Below are positions 10,326 through 21,157 of a stretch of 64,000 nucleotides of DNA, piece after piece; position 1 is the first letter of the stretch, and the number at the start of each line of letters is the position of its first letter. Below the pieces are notes generated by a model. That model saw only the letters and a program-made list of their open reading frames with translations. It was not told where the DNA came from and made no database searches. Location of the stretch: positions 1,034,453-1,098,452 of the forward strand of contig ML976980.1 of the NCBI GenBank assembly GCA_010015675.1, read 5' to 3'. The DNA comes from Byssothecium circinans. Taxonomy: Eukaryota; Ascomycota; Dothideomycetes; Pleosporales; Massarinaceae. The translations under genes and the position numbers were made by a program.

Positions 10326-11882
10326 ATGGGTGATGACGCCCTCTCACTGTCCTCGTCCCCAACCTCCACCACCACAACGACGATCACAACGACGACCTCA
10401 ACACGTCCCCGCCAGCGCAAGTTCGCACCCAGATCCCGACAAGGATGCCTAACCTGCCGCGCGCGCCGCAAACGCTGCGATGGCCAACGTCCCGAATGCC
10501 AAAACTGTACCCGCCTGAATCTATCCTGTGAATGGCAAGCACAGCGGCGCCTCGTCGTCCCCCCAACCACGCAAGATGGCGACAACGACGTCCCCACACC
10601 TTCTCCAGTCGCTGAGACGGCAATAGTCGGATCACCCGGGAACTCGCTGAACCCCTGGGACATGTTTCCGGGCGACGCGATAGCGGAGAGGAACCACTTG
10701 CTGAGATACTATGTCGATGCCTTCGTGCCCAGTGTGAGCGTAGCAGATACACCGCACAGTTTCTACACCCGGTTATACATACCCTGGGCCTTTTCATCCG
10801 ACGGCGTACTGAACGCCATCATCGCCCTATCCGCCGCGCAACTGGCCCGTCGAACAACCACCACCGAACGCGCCCAACACCTCCGCAGCGTATCCGCAAA
10901 GCACCAGCGAAAATGCTACGCCTATCTCAGCGACCGCATCCCCATATCTAAACCCGGCACGGGAGAAAGAGTCCCACCGCGTGATGCGCACCAAGTCATC
11001 GGCATAATCCTCCTGCTCGTCGGTCTCGAGGCTCTAAACGGCGAGAAGAGCACAAGGTGGCTCTCGCAAATGAAATGCGTCCGCGACATCCTCAACGTGC
11101 TCGCCAGCCAAGACGGCTTCACAGAGAGTTGGGAACTCGACTCGCTGCGTCGCCACTTCACCTACCACAACGCCATGGCCTCGCTCATGTCGCGCATCTC
11201 TACGCCCCCAAACACTGCTTCCGAATCGCTCCTCGACAGCGACCTGTCCCTCTCCGCGTCTTCTAGCAGCTGCGGCGGCAGCATCAGCAGCAGCAACTCC
11301 CTCACCGTGGACCCCCTCATGGGCATCGCATACTACATGTGCCGCCTCATCTCCCGCATCCAATACGTAACCAGCGCAAACGACAACGACAACGACAACG
11401 CCACCTTCCCCCACATCACCGAAGCCGCCTTCGCCAGCATCGAACTCGACATCCAAAACTGGACCTACCCGACCCCCATGGGCTTCCCGGGCCTCGACCT
11501 CCCCATCGCGCTCGACCTCATCGCCCTGGCCGAAGCCTACCGCCTCGCCGCCCTGATCCAACTCTACCGCACCTCGCTGCTGCACAAACCGCTCGTCGCC
11601 ATCTGCGCGTCGCGAGCCATGGAGTTCATGTCGCGGATACCGCCGGGCAGCCCCGCCGAGTCGAGCATGTTGTATCCGATTTTCCTGGCGGGCGCGGAGC
11701 TCGACAATGAGCCTGAGATTGCAAAGTGTGCGAAGAGGCTGAGGGAGATCCAGGCCCGGAATTGCTATGAGAATGTGGGCATTGTCATCAAGGTGCTGGA
11801 GGAGGTGTGGAGACCTGGGGAGGCGAGGAGGGATTGGGAGGATGTGGTTAGGGAGTGGGGGTGGTCGTTTACGCTGGGGTGA
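10326..11882 (+). CDS. Zn2Cys6 fungal transcription factor
   Basis: Single exon, 518 residues. The frame is open further upstream, but ATG at 10326 (MGDDALSLSSS) gives the usual short Ser/Thr leader before the DNA-binding domain. The binuclear zinc cluster, about residues 40-67, has the spacing C-x2-C-x6-C-x6-C-x2-C-x6-C (CLTCRARRKRCDGQRPEC and QNCTRLNLSC). It is followed by a short linker and a regulatory region beginning FVPSVSVADTPHSFYTRLY, with IPWAFSSDGVLNAIIALSAAQLA typical of the Fungal_trans_2 (PF11951-type) domain. It should act in the nucleus as a pathway-specific regulator, normally binding CGG-type half-sites. No neighbouring cluster points to a target. Confidence 0.92.
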   Translation: MGDDALSLSSSPTSTTTTTITTTTSTRPRQRKFAPRSRQGCLTCRARRKRCDGQRPECQNCTRLNLSCEWQAQRRLVVPPTTQDGDNDVPTPSPVAETAIVGSPGNSLNPWDMFPGDAIAERNHLLRYYVDAFVPSVSVADTPHSFYTRLYIPWAFSSDGVLNAIIALSAAQLARRTTTTERAQHLRSVSAKHQRKCYAYLSDRIPISKPGTGERVPPRDAHQVIGIILLLVGLEALNGEKSTRWLSQMKCVRDILNVLASQDGFTESWELDSLRRHFTYHNAMASLMSRISTPPNTASESLLDSDLSLSASSSSCGGSISSSNSLTVDPLMGIAYYMCRLISRIQYVTSANDNDNDNATFPHITEAAFASIELDIQNWTYPTPMGFPGLDLPIALDLIALAEAYRLAALIQLYRTSLLHKPLVAICASRAMEFMSRIPPGSPAESSMLYPIFLAGAELDNEPEIAKCAKRLREIQARNCYENVGIVIKVLEEVWRPGEARRDWEDVVREWGWSFTLG

Positions 11883-12788
11883 AGGGGCGTGTTTTGTTTT
11901 TTTGATAAAGTAAAGAGGGCGTGGTGGATAGTACCCTATGGTGGGTGGTACTGACTGGAGTGCAACATCGAAACTACATTATTTTTTCGAACTATAGTTG
12001 CAGATTGTGGAAAAGAGCAACCCTTCTTACCTTATAAACATGCGATTGACTACGTACTCCCTCCCTATACATACACAGAAGCCAGCACCATTTTTAACTC
12101 CAACCCAACTAACTACACATACCCTTCTACTCATATGTTGCAACACATTACGCACATCACTCACTCCATTCGTTAACTCCCCCCACCCACGATCCCACAC
12201 ATGCACACATAATCCACAATCAACACTTCCAAAGGTACTAAATGCTTTTGCCTCTCTAAGACGCCAAATACCAAGCGCAAGCGCAAACGCAATGGAGCGC
12301 AAAACAATGCTACATGACCCTAAACGCTAACCCACACCACAGCTCGTATCGTTCGATCCCCTTCGTCCCATGCATTCCACCATGCCATTCCATTCCATTC
12401 CATTGGACTTCCCTTCGGCTTTCTGCTTCCCAAAAAGATATGAAAGAGAATATCTGCCATGCTCATGCCCATGCCCATGCCTATGCTATGCCATGCTATT
12501 CAAGCACAAACGAATGAACAATGCACCCACGCACGCAATGCGACCACGTCTCTCCAATGATGAAAAACATAGAGACCAATCGCCTCGCCGCGCCGTCTAC
12601 CATGCTTTTCACAGAACCAGAGGTGATGGGGAAGAAATTCTTCACCTAGCAAACGGTGCAAAGGCCGGCTAGTCCTACTCATCAACCCAGCCCGCTACTT
12701 AGCATCAAAAGGGTAAGATATCCACCACCACCACCACCTCCTCCTCCTCCTCCTCCTCCTTTCCAAAGAATGAATCCTGACGAGGCTC
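11883..12788. other. Intergenic region with low-complexity DNA
   Basis: 3' flanks of two convergent genes. It contains ATTCC-type runs near 12380-12405, CATGCC-type near-repeats near 12459-12500 and a trinucleotide tract at 12722-12760. No gene. Confidence 0.6.
12722..12760. repeat. Compound trinucleotide microsatellite (CCA)n(CCT)n
   Basis: About five CCA units run directly into about eight CCT units, 29 bp beyond the stop of the deubiquitinase gene, i.e. in its probable 3'UTR. Confidence 0.85.
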
Positions 12789-15700
12789 CTAGCTCTCGTC
12801 GGGCTCCAAGCTGATTTCCGCAACCTCTCCGTCATCCGGCTGTCCGAGAAGCGGAATCTCCTCATCCTGTCCCAGTGGCGTACTCTGCCCCGGAGCCAAG
12901 CCGCTGAAATCGTCATCCTCAAAGTCGCGCATACGCTCTCCAAGCGGTGATCCTTGCTGAGGCCCGTCGCTGGCGTCATCGGCATGGAAAGCGTCGTGAA
13001 GATTGGCGTCAGTATCCCCTAGTTCATCGACGGTTGCAAAGCTCCACTCCTGCGTGGTGTACGAGGTGGCAGTGTAATTGTTCATTGGCCCGTAGCCGCC
13101 CTGAAGGTCCAGACCCTCGACGTATCCCTCATCCTCATAGGATGGCGGAGCGTCGTCGGGCTCATCATCTAGAGTCTCGGCTCCGACTTCGTTCAGCGCT
13201 GGGCTCCCTACTCCGGCCGAACCACCCCCTCGCAGGGCTCCGGCTCCCGCTCCGAAAGCGCTCGACGATCCATTGCGGGACGATTCGCCGAGGCGCAAGC
13301 CGTTTCCCGAAGGCGACGGATTACGCGAGTTTGCTTCGTCGCCGGTTTGCTCGCCGCCCTCGTACTCTGGATCCCTCCATGTGTTGACGATCTCCTGGAG
13401 GGCTGGTGGGCCTAAAGGGCCAGCAGAACGGCGGCGGTAGAAGAGCAGATAGGCGGCGGCTGAGACCACACGACCAGGACCACACTTGCTGACACTCGAG
13501 TCTGAATAGGGTTAGCTAGGTCCAGCTACGTATCAAAGTTCCGCAATGCTTACCATTGTAGTCGTACCACTGTTGGTCGAAGAAGTTCTTCGCATATGCA
13601 GTGTAATGGCCTCCACCGAGCCCTCCATAGTGGTTGTCCACGGCGAACAGATCGTAGATCAGCTCCTTGTCTTCGGGCAAACCGACCTTGCCTGCCAGAT
13701 CCAACCCTTCTACGGGGAAGTCGACCAAGGCATCGACCTTGTCCCTAAATGCCCGGTGAGAGCTGAAGCGCTTCAGATGCACGACGAGGATATCCGGCGC
13801 GGTCCAAATTTCCAGTGTCTTTGTGGCGCGGCGCAGATCCTTGCAGCGGTTACAGTACCACGCATTGTCTTCCGAAAGGACCTCACTCTTCGAAGTCTCG
13901 GCAAAACACTCGTCGAGAGTAATTCCATTCCTCTTTCGAGCTTTTCGCCTCTCCCTCTTTTTCTCCAGCTCTTCGTCTTCAAGCGTTTCCACGAATTTCC
14001 CAGCATCCATGCCTCGAGAGTCGTTAGCATTGATACCTCCAAAGAGGGCATCGTACGCGTCGGGATTCCAGTCGAGAATGATGGCTTCACCCAGTTTGAT
14101 CAAGCGTTCATCATCTTCATCTTCGAGCTGCTCGCCAGACTGCGATGGCTGCTCGAGACGGTTCGCCTTGCCTTTCTTTTTGTTGAACTTGGCTTCCTTG
14201 TGCATACGTTTCCTCTCTCTCTTCGACATGTGCCTGTAATTTTTCGATCGGCCGTTGCGAGAAGGTGGCTCAGAGGGCTGCATGACCTCATCTTCGTCAC
14301 TACTTTGTTCAGCAGCCTCTATTGTACTCCGAGCGTCGGCAGAAAATTGTGGGTTGTCGTCTTCGTCGCTGGACACAGGGTTGCTGGCATCCTCCAATGA
14401 CTGTACCGATGACTCCCTTGAAGACGGAACGCGGATCCGCTTGGCGATAGGCTGGAAGTTCTTTGTGCCATCAATGGAACTCCATCCCGTAGGAACCCAT
14501 GAGTTCCCGGCAGGTGTGTGTTTCATCTCGAACAGCTGACGGAACTCGGGAGGTATGAATGTCCCCGGTCGGAGAACCTCGGGAACTTTGTCGTCGGAAG
14601 AGGCATTTTCAGGTGTCTCGGCGGGATCGGTCATGGTGACTTCGACCATATTGTCTTCGCCTTCAACTGAACCATCCTGAACACGAGGATCGCCGTTGGG
14701 TGAGGCGTCGTCTTCTGTTGTCAAGACAACGTCGGACCCGGACCGAGACTGTGCCAGAGAAGAACTGTAGCTGTCTGCAAATATGTCACGGGTGGTCATC
14801 TGGGCAACTTTTCCGAGAACCTTCTTGAGGATGGCATCGTAGTCCTTGGCTTCTTCACGATCCACGAGTATGTACGACGGCCATAATTTCAACGACCAGC
14901 TCGAAGCTCGGTACGCCGATGAGTTCGACGGAATCCGATTGAACAGTGGGACGACGATCTTATCGTGGGCGGAACTCGATGGATCGGGAATGTCCGCTTC
15001 AGCATCTTGATTGAAGGAAGGGTAGTAGCTCTTCTTTTTCTTACTCTTTGGGGGTGGCCAGTTGCTACCAACACCATCAAGCTCGTAGAGATATATCTCG
15101 TCGCGCTGCTGGATTCCACTCTCCGATAGTGAGCTGTTGTCTTCAAAATGCTTGTAGTACTTGGAACTGTAGACTTCGGATGCCATGATGCGGCCTCCGT
15201 CCACGCCAAAATGCTTACCCACGAATTCCTTCACATTCTTGATGGTTGCATTCTTGTCGATATCCACTTCAACGTCCCATATCTTGCCATGGAGCGGGAT
15301 AAACCGGACCTTGTGCTGCCAGGTTTGCTCGATTGGCAGTTGAAGGGTGACTAGACTATAGGGATCAAAGGTGATGCTAACTTTTGCACAATCCGGACAG
15401 ACCATGGTATTTTTATAGAAGCCGTTGAATAGATCCATAGCGACTGAGTCATTTCGTGCGTGGTGAATAGCGCGGAACTTCTCGCCCAAGGCTTTGATTG
15501 CTTCAGGGTCACGATGAGTGTTATCGTCCGACTCTGGATACTCCGTGTAAGGCTTCTTGTGAATGCGGTTGAGGTCTTCGTGCAGGCCGTCGACGAGGAA
15601 GCTGAGGAACTCTTGAGAGTCCTGCTGTCCGTAGCCGGAGAAGATTGGCTGGGCACGACCGAGCGTGTTCTTGAAGTTTTTTGGTGCAAAGGAAGGTGTG

Positions 15701-17244
15701 CCGCCCTCGTCGTATATGGAAGCCATAAGACCAGCGTAGGCACGCGCAATATTGCCGTTGTGACCAAGCGGGTTGTCTGTGTTGATCTCTCTCTTGTACT
15801 TGGTTGAGAGGAAATATATAGCCAGTTCTTCCACACTGCGGATACACTGGAGCGCAGAGTTCATGTAGCAGGTGTTACCAAGATTGGTCAAACCGGTTGT
15901 GCCGCGCACCCTGCCGTTCCTTGTGCGACCCCGGGTCATGGGTCCTGAAGGTGCGGGAGTGCTTCTGCCACTGTTGGTGGTGCTCTTGATTCCTTTTGCG
16001 CCAGCCTTGCTTCCACCGGTTTTGGAAACGACTTTGGAGAGCGCACCAGTTATGTACTCCCCATTTTCATCCTGCTCTTCCAGCACAAGCACCTGGTCCT
16101 CGGCGAGGCCGGCCCCGGAGAGGTTTAGCTTGTCGTTGAAGGTCTCGTTTGCAGCCTCGTCCTTGCCAGTTACCTCTTCGCGCTGGGTGCCAATGTCCAG
16201 ATTGGACAGGCTAGCTGCATCGATGATGAGAGGCGGAATTACCGGCGGAGGAGAGACGGTGGGCGGGGGAGAAGCTTCGGGCGTTAGCATACCGGAAGGC
16301 TGTTGTGAGGGCGGTGGGTCCGTGGCAGCGGGGGCATTGAGGATCCGCCAAACGCGCACTTTGTGGTTGACATGGATGCCAGCTGCCCGTTTCGCTGCAT
16401 TTATGAATTCGATGAGATTGTCGCTCCGGCTTGCAACGAGCTTTTTGGAAGCCTCGAGTGTAGATGGCGCAGTCTTCCGGACTTTGCGGATGGTGAATAT
16501 GGGCGGGTTCAGCTCGTACTGGATGTTGGAAGTGAACTGATCGGGCGAGGTGTCGTGGGCATATCGCCGAATGACGGGCGTGCCTTCCCTGATGCCGTAC
16601 CAGGAGAGAATCAGCTCCCATGCCTCGGCGGGAAGCACCTCGTAGTCCTGCTCGAGCGACACGCCAGGACGCAGGGGAACAAAGTCCTCGCCCCGCTGGT
16701 CGGCAAGATCTTCGACGAGGGCGGCAGTGTCGACGAGGTTGGAGTTGTCCACGGGGCCAATATCACCCTCGGTCGCCGACTTGCTGAACTCGCGCTGCTT
16801 GTCGGCGTATTGCGGAGTCCTCGCCCACACGCGCTCGAGCCAGGAGTGCGAGACAATGTAGCCCACCTGGCCGTCCTGCGGCTGCTTCCTCGACAGAGCC
16901 AGCACCTTTCCCACCTGCTCATCGAGACTGGGTAGCGCTGAGGCTGGAGGTGTGGTCACGCTCGTGGCGGCCGAGTCGGCGTTGGAAGCAGAAGTCGGGT
17001 CGGAGCTGGCGTTGGACGTGGCATCGGCCATGTCAATGGAGGTGGCTCGCAGACTGCGCTGGGGCGTGGGCATCGGCTTCGTAGGGCGGGGGCTCGACTG
17101 GCCGCTGTTACGGCGTGCAGAGGAGGGGCCGTCGACATCCATATCACCACCATCCATGTCGGAGTGAGGACGCTTTGCGGGCGATGCGGAACGGGGGGGT
17201 GGTTTGTGGTCGGTGGGGCGTGTGCGGTCCGAGTCTGCGGCCAT
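12789..17244 (-). CDS. Ubiquitin carboxyl-terminal hydrolase (UBP12/USP15-like)
   Basis: Two exons, 17244-13554 and 13501-12789; the 52-bp intron joins YDYN to DSSVSKCGPG. The product is 1467 residues from ATG 17244. After a disordered Pro/Ser region comes a DUSP-like domain (around residues 110-210, with IVSHSWLERVWAR). The USP catalytic domain starts with the Cys box GLTNLGNTCYMNSAL (Cys at about 459). It ends with the His box GGGHYTAYAKN (His at about 1213) and AYLLFYRR. A zinc-type CxxC (MVCPDC, and YCNRCKD) and a long acidic insert lie within the catalytic domain, as in USP4/11/15 and yeast Ubp12. Function: cysteine protease removing ubiquitin from substrates. The frame stays open without ATG for about 104 codons upstream, including an NLS-like KKRK; see findings. 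Confidence 0.9.
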
Positions 17245-18233
17245 GGGCTCGCTGTCGAGTGTTAGATGGGCGCAGGCTTCGCTCGGTGAGCTGGCTTGGA
17301 CGATGCCGTCTCTAGCAACGGCGTTCGAATCGTGTGCCGTGTCGTACACCTCGTTGTGAAGGTGTGGGGGCAGGTAGCGCGGAGGTGGTGGAGGCGAGTC
17401 AGAGGCGCGAGTGCTGTATGAAGGCGGTGGGGACGAGCGCGGGGTGCCCTCATCCGGTGAATGCGTCACAGTGCTGCTCTCGTGTCGTGTATGCTCGGCC
17501 GGTACTGCGGGCGCAATCTTTCGCTTCTTTGTAGAGGCCGTCTTGAAACCGGGGGCCTACCGTTGGAGCCGATGGGACTCCACGGCACGGCAAAAGAAGA
17601 GAAAAGAAGAGCTGACAAAGATAGCGGGCAATGTCAGAGAGAAAGAAAACCGGCACAGGTCGGGCGTCTGGACTTGCGAGCTTCTGGGCGCGGGGAGAGA
17701 GCGCAGGCGGTGTAGAAGACGAAGAGTGCGGCGGTGGGCCCGTCTTCTCTGTACCTGGAGTATATACGATGTAATATGTATATACGACCGCCGTACGTCG
17801 GGCGCTGCAATTTTAGCGAGCAGCCCGCCTTGGCCTTGCGCGCTTCCAAGGTTGGCGGCCTTCACAGCGACCAGTGACACTTGGTGATGGGGGAAAACAA
17901 TGGGGATGGAGACGCAAACGTGGTCAAACAAAGTGAAAACACGGCCGACCGTTGTCAGGAGTCAAACCGCCACAGAGAGCCTGCATGTCGCGTCGTGAGG
18001 TGTCGGAAGCGTCAACAAGGTAAGGGCTTGGCAAGGGCTTCCGCGCGCTAGCTATGGCCGTATATGGTAGCTGTAGACGCTTCAGCCTCATCTCCAATTC
18101 ACGGCCCAATGAAAGCCTTGATAGTTTGCGCTGAAAGTCTTCTATACACTACCAAGCTAAAGTAACAGCACTGCCCACCTTCACCATTGTATCCACTCCG
18201 CAAGCAACGTGGCCTCCATCAGGCCCTACAGCG
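17245..18233. other. Deubiquitinase leader and intergenic region
   Basis: 17245-17556 is open in the frame of the deubiquitinase but lacks ATG. A 63-codon minus-strand uORF (17453-17262) lies in another frame and ends 18 nt before the main ATG. No CAT triplet (minus-strand ATG) occurs between about 17520 and 17935. Beyond that is ordinary intergenic DNA with an AT-rich TATATACG tract near 17760-17785. Confidence 0.5.
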
Positions 18234-20676
18234 CTACATATGTACTCTACCTGGCCGCCTCCGCTCCATCACCTGGGCAGTGACCTCCATCATCCCCCTA
18301 ATCACCTCATCCAACACCTTCAAATTCCACGCCGCCTCCACCCCCTTCGTATGGATTCTCTTTGCCCGATTAAGCGGCCGCTGAAACACATCATAAATAT
18401 ACTTAGCTTGTACCGCACGAACAGCAGGTTCCTGTTCCTGGCCACTCGTCGTGAGCCACTGACCTATCCGCTCAAAGGCTTTCTGCTCTTCTAGTGCCAT
18501 GCGGGATCGGTTTGAAAATTGAGCCTCGCTTACTTCATTTACCTTTCTCTTTACCGTTGCAAGAGCGCAGACGAGGTGTAGGGCGCCTTGGAGCAAGTCG
18601 TATATGGAATCGAAGCCTTGATATGCTGCATTGGCTATCGTTTCGAGTGCTGTCGACGACGGCAAATTGATGCGAGCGAGACGTTGAACTTCGCTTCGTG
18701 GGCCGGAAAGAAAGTCTTCTGTCGGTTGAGCTGGTTCAACACGACCTTGGAATATGGCCGCGGCAACATAAGCGCGTAGAATGAGGCGCCAGAGTTTTGT
18801 ATTGACGACTGCCTGAATCTGACATTGCGGCAAAGTTGCGTAATGTAGACAGTACACAATGGTGTAGATGCCACAGCTACTATCCCCTTCGTCCTGTCCT
18901 ACGTTCGAGTGCTTCCAGGTCCAGCATGCGGGATCTTTGAAGCCGGCGGCGCGCCATACGCCATCTCCAATCTCGGTAACAGTCTTTTTAATCTCTTCGG
19001 ATGAAACTTGGTCGCATTTGAAGTTACTGATGACAGCCTGTCGTGTCTGCAGGTAGAACACAACCAACGACCAGCGATCGTTAACACGTACAACAGTCAT
19101 AGCAAACTCCAAGCCAGCGAGATCTGGAATCGTACTGGCCATCCAATCAAACCTCTTGAATCGATAATTGTCGGGGATCAACGAGTCCAACAGCAAGTCG
19201 ATCGTGTTCGTGGATACCCGGGTATCGGGTGCTAAATCATTTAAAGCTACGCGGATATCGTACGCTTTCCCATTGCGTGGGACGGCGGCAGCATTGTCTT
19301 CCACCGGTGTGTCTTCGAGCGCTTCGACATTCAGAGATGCTGAGCCCTCGTCGTTTGCTATTTCGGACTGCCTGGCATTGACTCCTTCCTCCGTGGGCTG
19401 ATTGATCTCAACAAGCGGGTCTTCGCCTCCTTGTACGATTCCCGGAGTCAGAGTCTCTTCCTCTTCGCGAGCCGCTGGCTGGACGTTCGCAGGTGCTAAA
19501 GCTTCCTCCACGGCATCTTCAGCTGGCCTGTTCCGGTCTGCATGTGAGGACCCCTCTGCACCTGTTGTTGTTGCGTCGGTTTCGGCGATGATTTTGTGTT
19601 CCTCTTGCGCTTCTACTTCGACCCAGGGTTGTCTTTTGGGCGTACTAGTGATCCCGGGATAGTTGCATGTACGACCAAACGCCACACAGGAGGAGCAAGA
19701 GGGCAATTTCTTGTCACACCCGGTGCGGCCACCCCTGCAGTTATAGCAGACAGTCGGTATCCAGCTGCTGGCAACAGCTGATTCTTCCCCGCTTCCAATG
19801 GCGGAATTTTCCGACTCGCCACCCTCCGCAGCATCGACTGGGTCTGTATCAGGTCGAAATCGCTTTGACCGCCTATCCTGGGATCCAGGAGTGAGATCGG
19901 CAGCGGGTCGCTTCCCTGGTGTGTGGGGGAACCGGACATGAGGAAGTCTCCCCGGTTTAGAGACATTTACGGGATTCCATCCATTGCCGGAGGCTGAAGG
20001 CGTCGTCGCGCTTCCTTCCTGCTCTTCTCCATCACCCTCGATCGTAGGACGCGCGATATTCCTCTGATTCCTTTCGCCTCTCGCCTTTGGGCTCATATCA
20101 AGCGCCGCTTCTCCAATTGTGGGCAAAGTCCTGTAAGATACAAAGTCAGCAAAGCTCATGTAGAAGGGGCCTAAGTTGGTACGTACTCATCACCTTCTCT
20201 TCCCAAATCTCTCCGTGCCTGAGTGACGTGCACTTTCCCATAGTCCATAAAGCCCCCCTTGTATTTCTTCGGTCCCCTGATCGTCCTCGCTTTGAGGACA
20301 GCCAATGACGCCACCTCCCATTGCACATTCGTTTGCTTCTGAAAATCAGTAAGCGCATCAAGAAAATGCTTATTCACGACGCCATCTTCTCCAAATGTGT
20401 TCAAAAGGACTGCAACGTCGGCCTTCCATTTCCCATCTTCAAGCCAGTTCAGCAGCACACGGTTGTCGCGAGCTTTCTCTAGCAGCTTATCGACATTTGG
20501 CGAACCGGATGCTTGGGCATACTGCTCGATTGCCCGCTGTCGGTGTTCCGGAATAGCCTTGAGTTGCATTTGGCCTCTTCGTGCAGTGGGGAAAACCTCC
20601 TTGAAGGATGGGAAGGGATCGAATTGGAGTGATGCTGGCTTGTGGCCGTAGGTGAACCAAGATCGAGTAGCGTTCA
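18234..20676 (-). CDS. Zn2Cys6 protein fused to degenerate Ulp1-like (C48) domain
   Basis: The two visible exons are about 20676-20187 and 20130-18234, joined by a 56-bp intron (gtacgt...cttacag). A further 5' exon is needed because the frame has no ATG before 20569 and a TTAG acceptor lies at 20677-20680; the true start is unresolved. The first exon encodes a charged helical region (FDPFPSFKEVFP, LLEKARDNRVLLNWLEDGKW). The second holds a perfect zinc cluster at about 19670-19760 (CYNCRGGRTGC then CSSCVAFGRTC), a Glu-rich linker, then a C48/Ulp1-like fold at about 18860-19230. That fold shows VSTNTIDLLLDSL, VNDRWSLVV and Q..GDSSCGIYT. The nucleophile Cys (codon 18873-18875) is present, but Arg replaces the His that normally precedes Trp (19071-19076). 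The expected Asp is not in place either. A substrate-binding or regulatory role is inferred rather than protease activity. Confidence 0.75.
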
Positions 20677-21157
20677 CTAAGCAGAGTTTATAATGCGAGA
20701 ATGGCACTCGTATTTATTCAAGCACGTCCCGTAGGATGGGAATCCGGCTGAAAGCGAGGTATCGCGAATGGTGCAGTGATAATGCAGCAGCAACGAAAAG
20801 AGGCGGTATAGACCTGCTACAGCCAAAGGTACCACAGGCAATGATTTCGCAAAAGGGTGAATGGTTTGTGATGGTAAAGTGCAAACAACTTGAAGCCAGC
20901 TGCGGCACAGCTCATCCAATATGGGATGCTATGCACGCGCCACAGAGCATGACGTGCGCCTAACCGCCGACTGCACACCTGATATTCCTAGCTATTCAGC
21001 AAAAAGACTACAGCAATAATTAAGAAATTAAATTCTTGGGTGATTTCTTCGTTGAATCCTAATCAAGCTTCCAGTACCTTTCATAAAACAGAAGCTCTCC
21101 ACTGCCAGCCTATAGCCAGTAGCGTCATAGAGTAAGGGTATCAAAAAGGTGCATCAA
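20677..21157. other. Region containing unresolved 5' exon of the fusion gene
   Basis: Probably holds the first exon and promoter of the gene to the left. A minus-strand ATG near 20915 begins a frame (MSCAAAGFKLFALYHH) that could supply the start, but the splice sites are not decisive. The remainder is the 3' flank of the gene at 21158. Confidence 0.4.
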
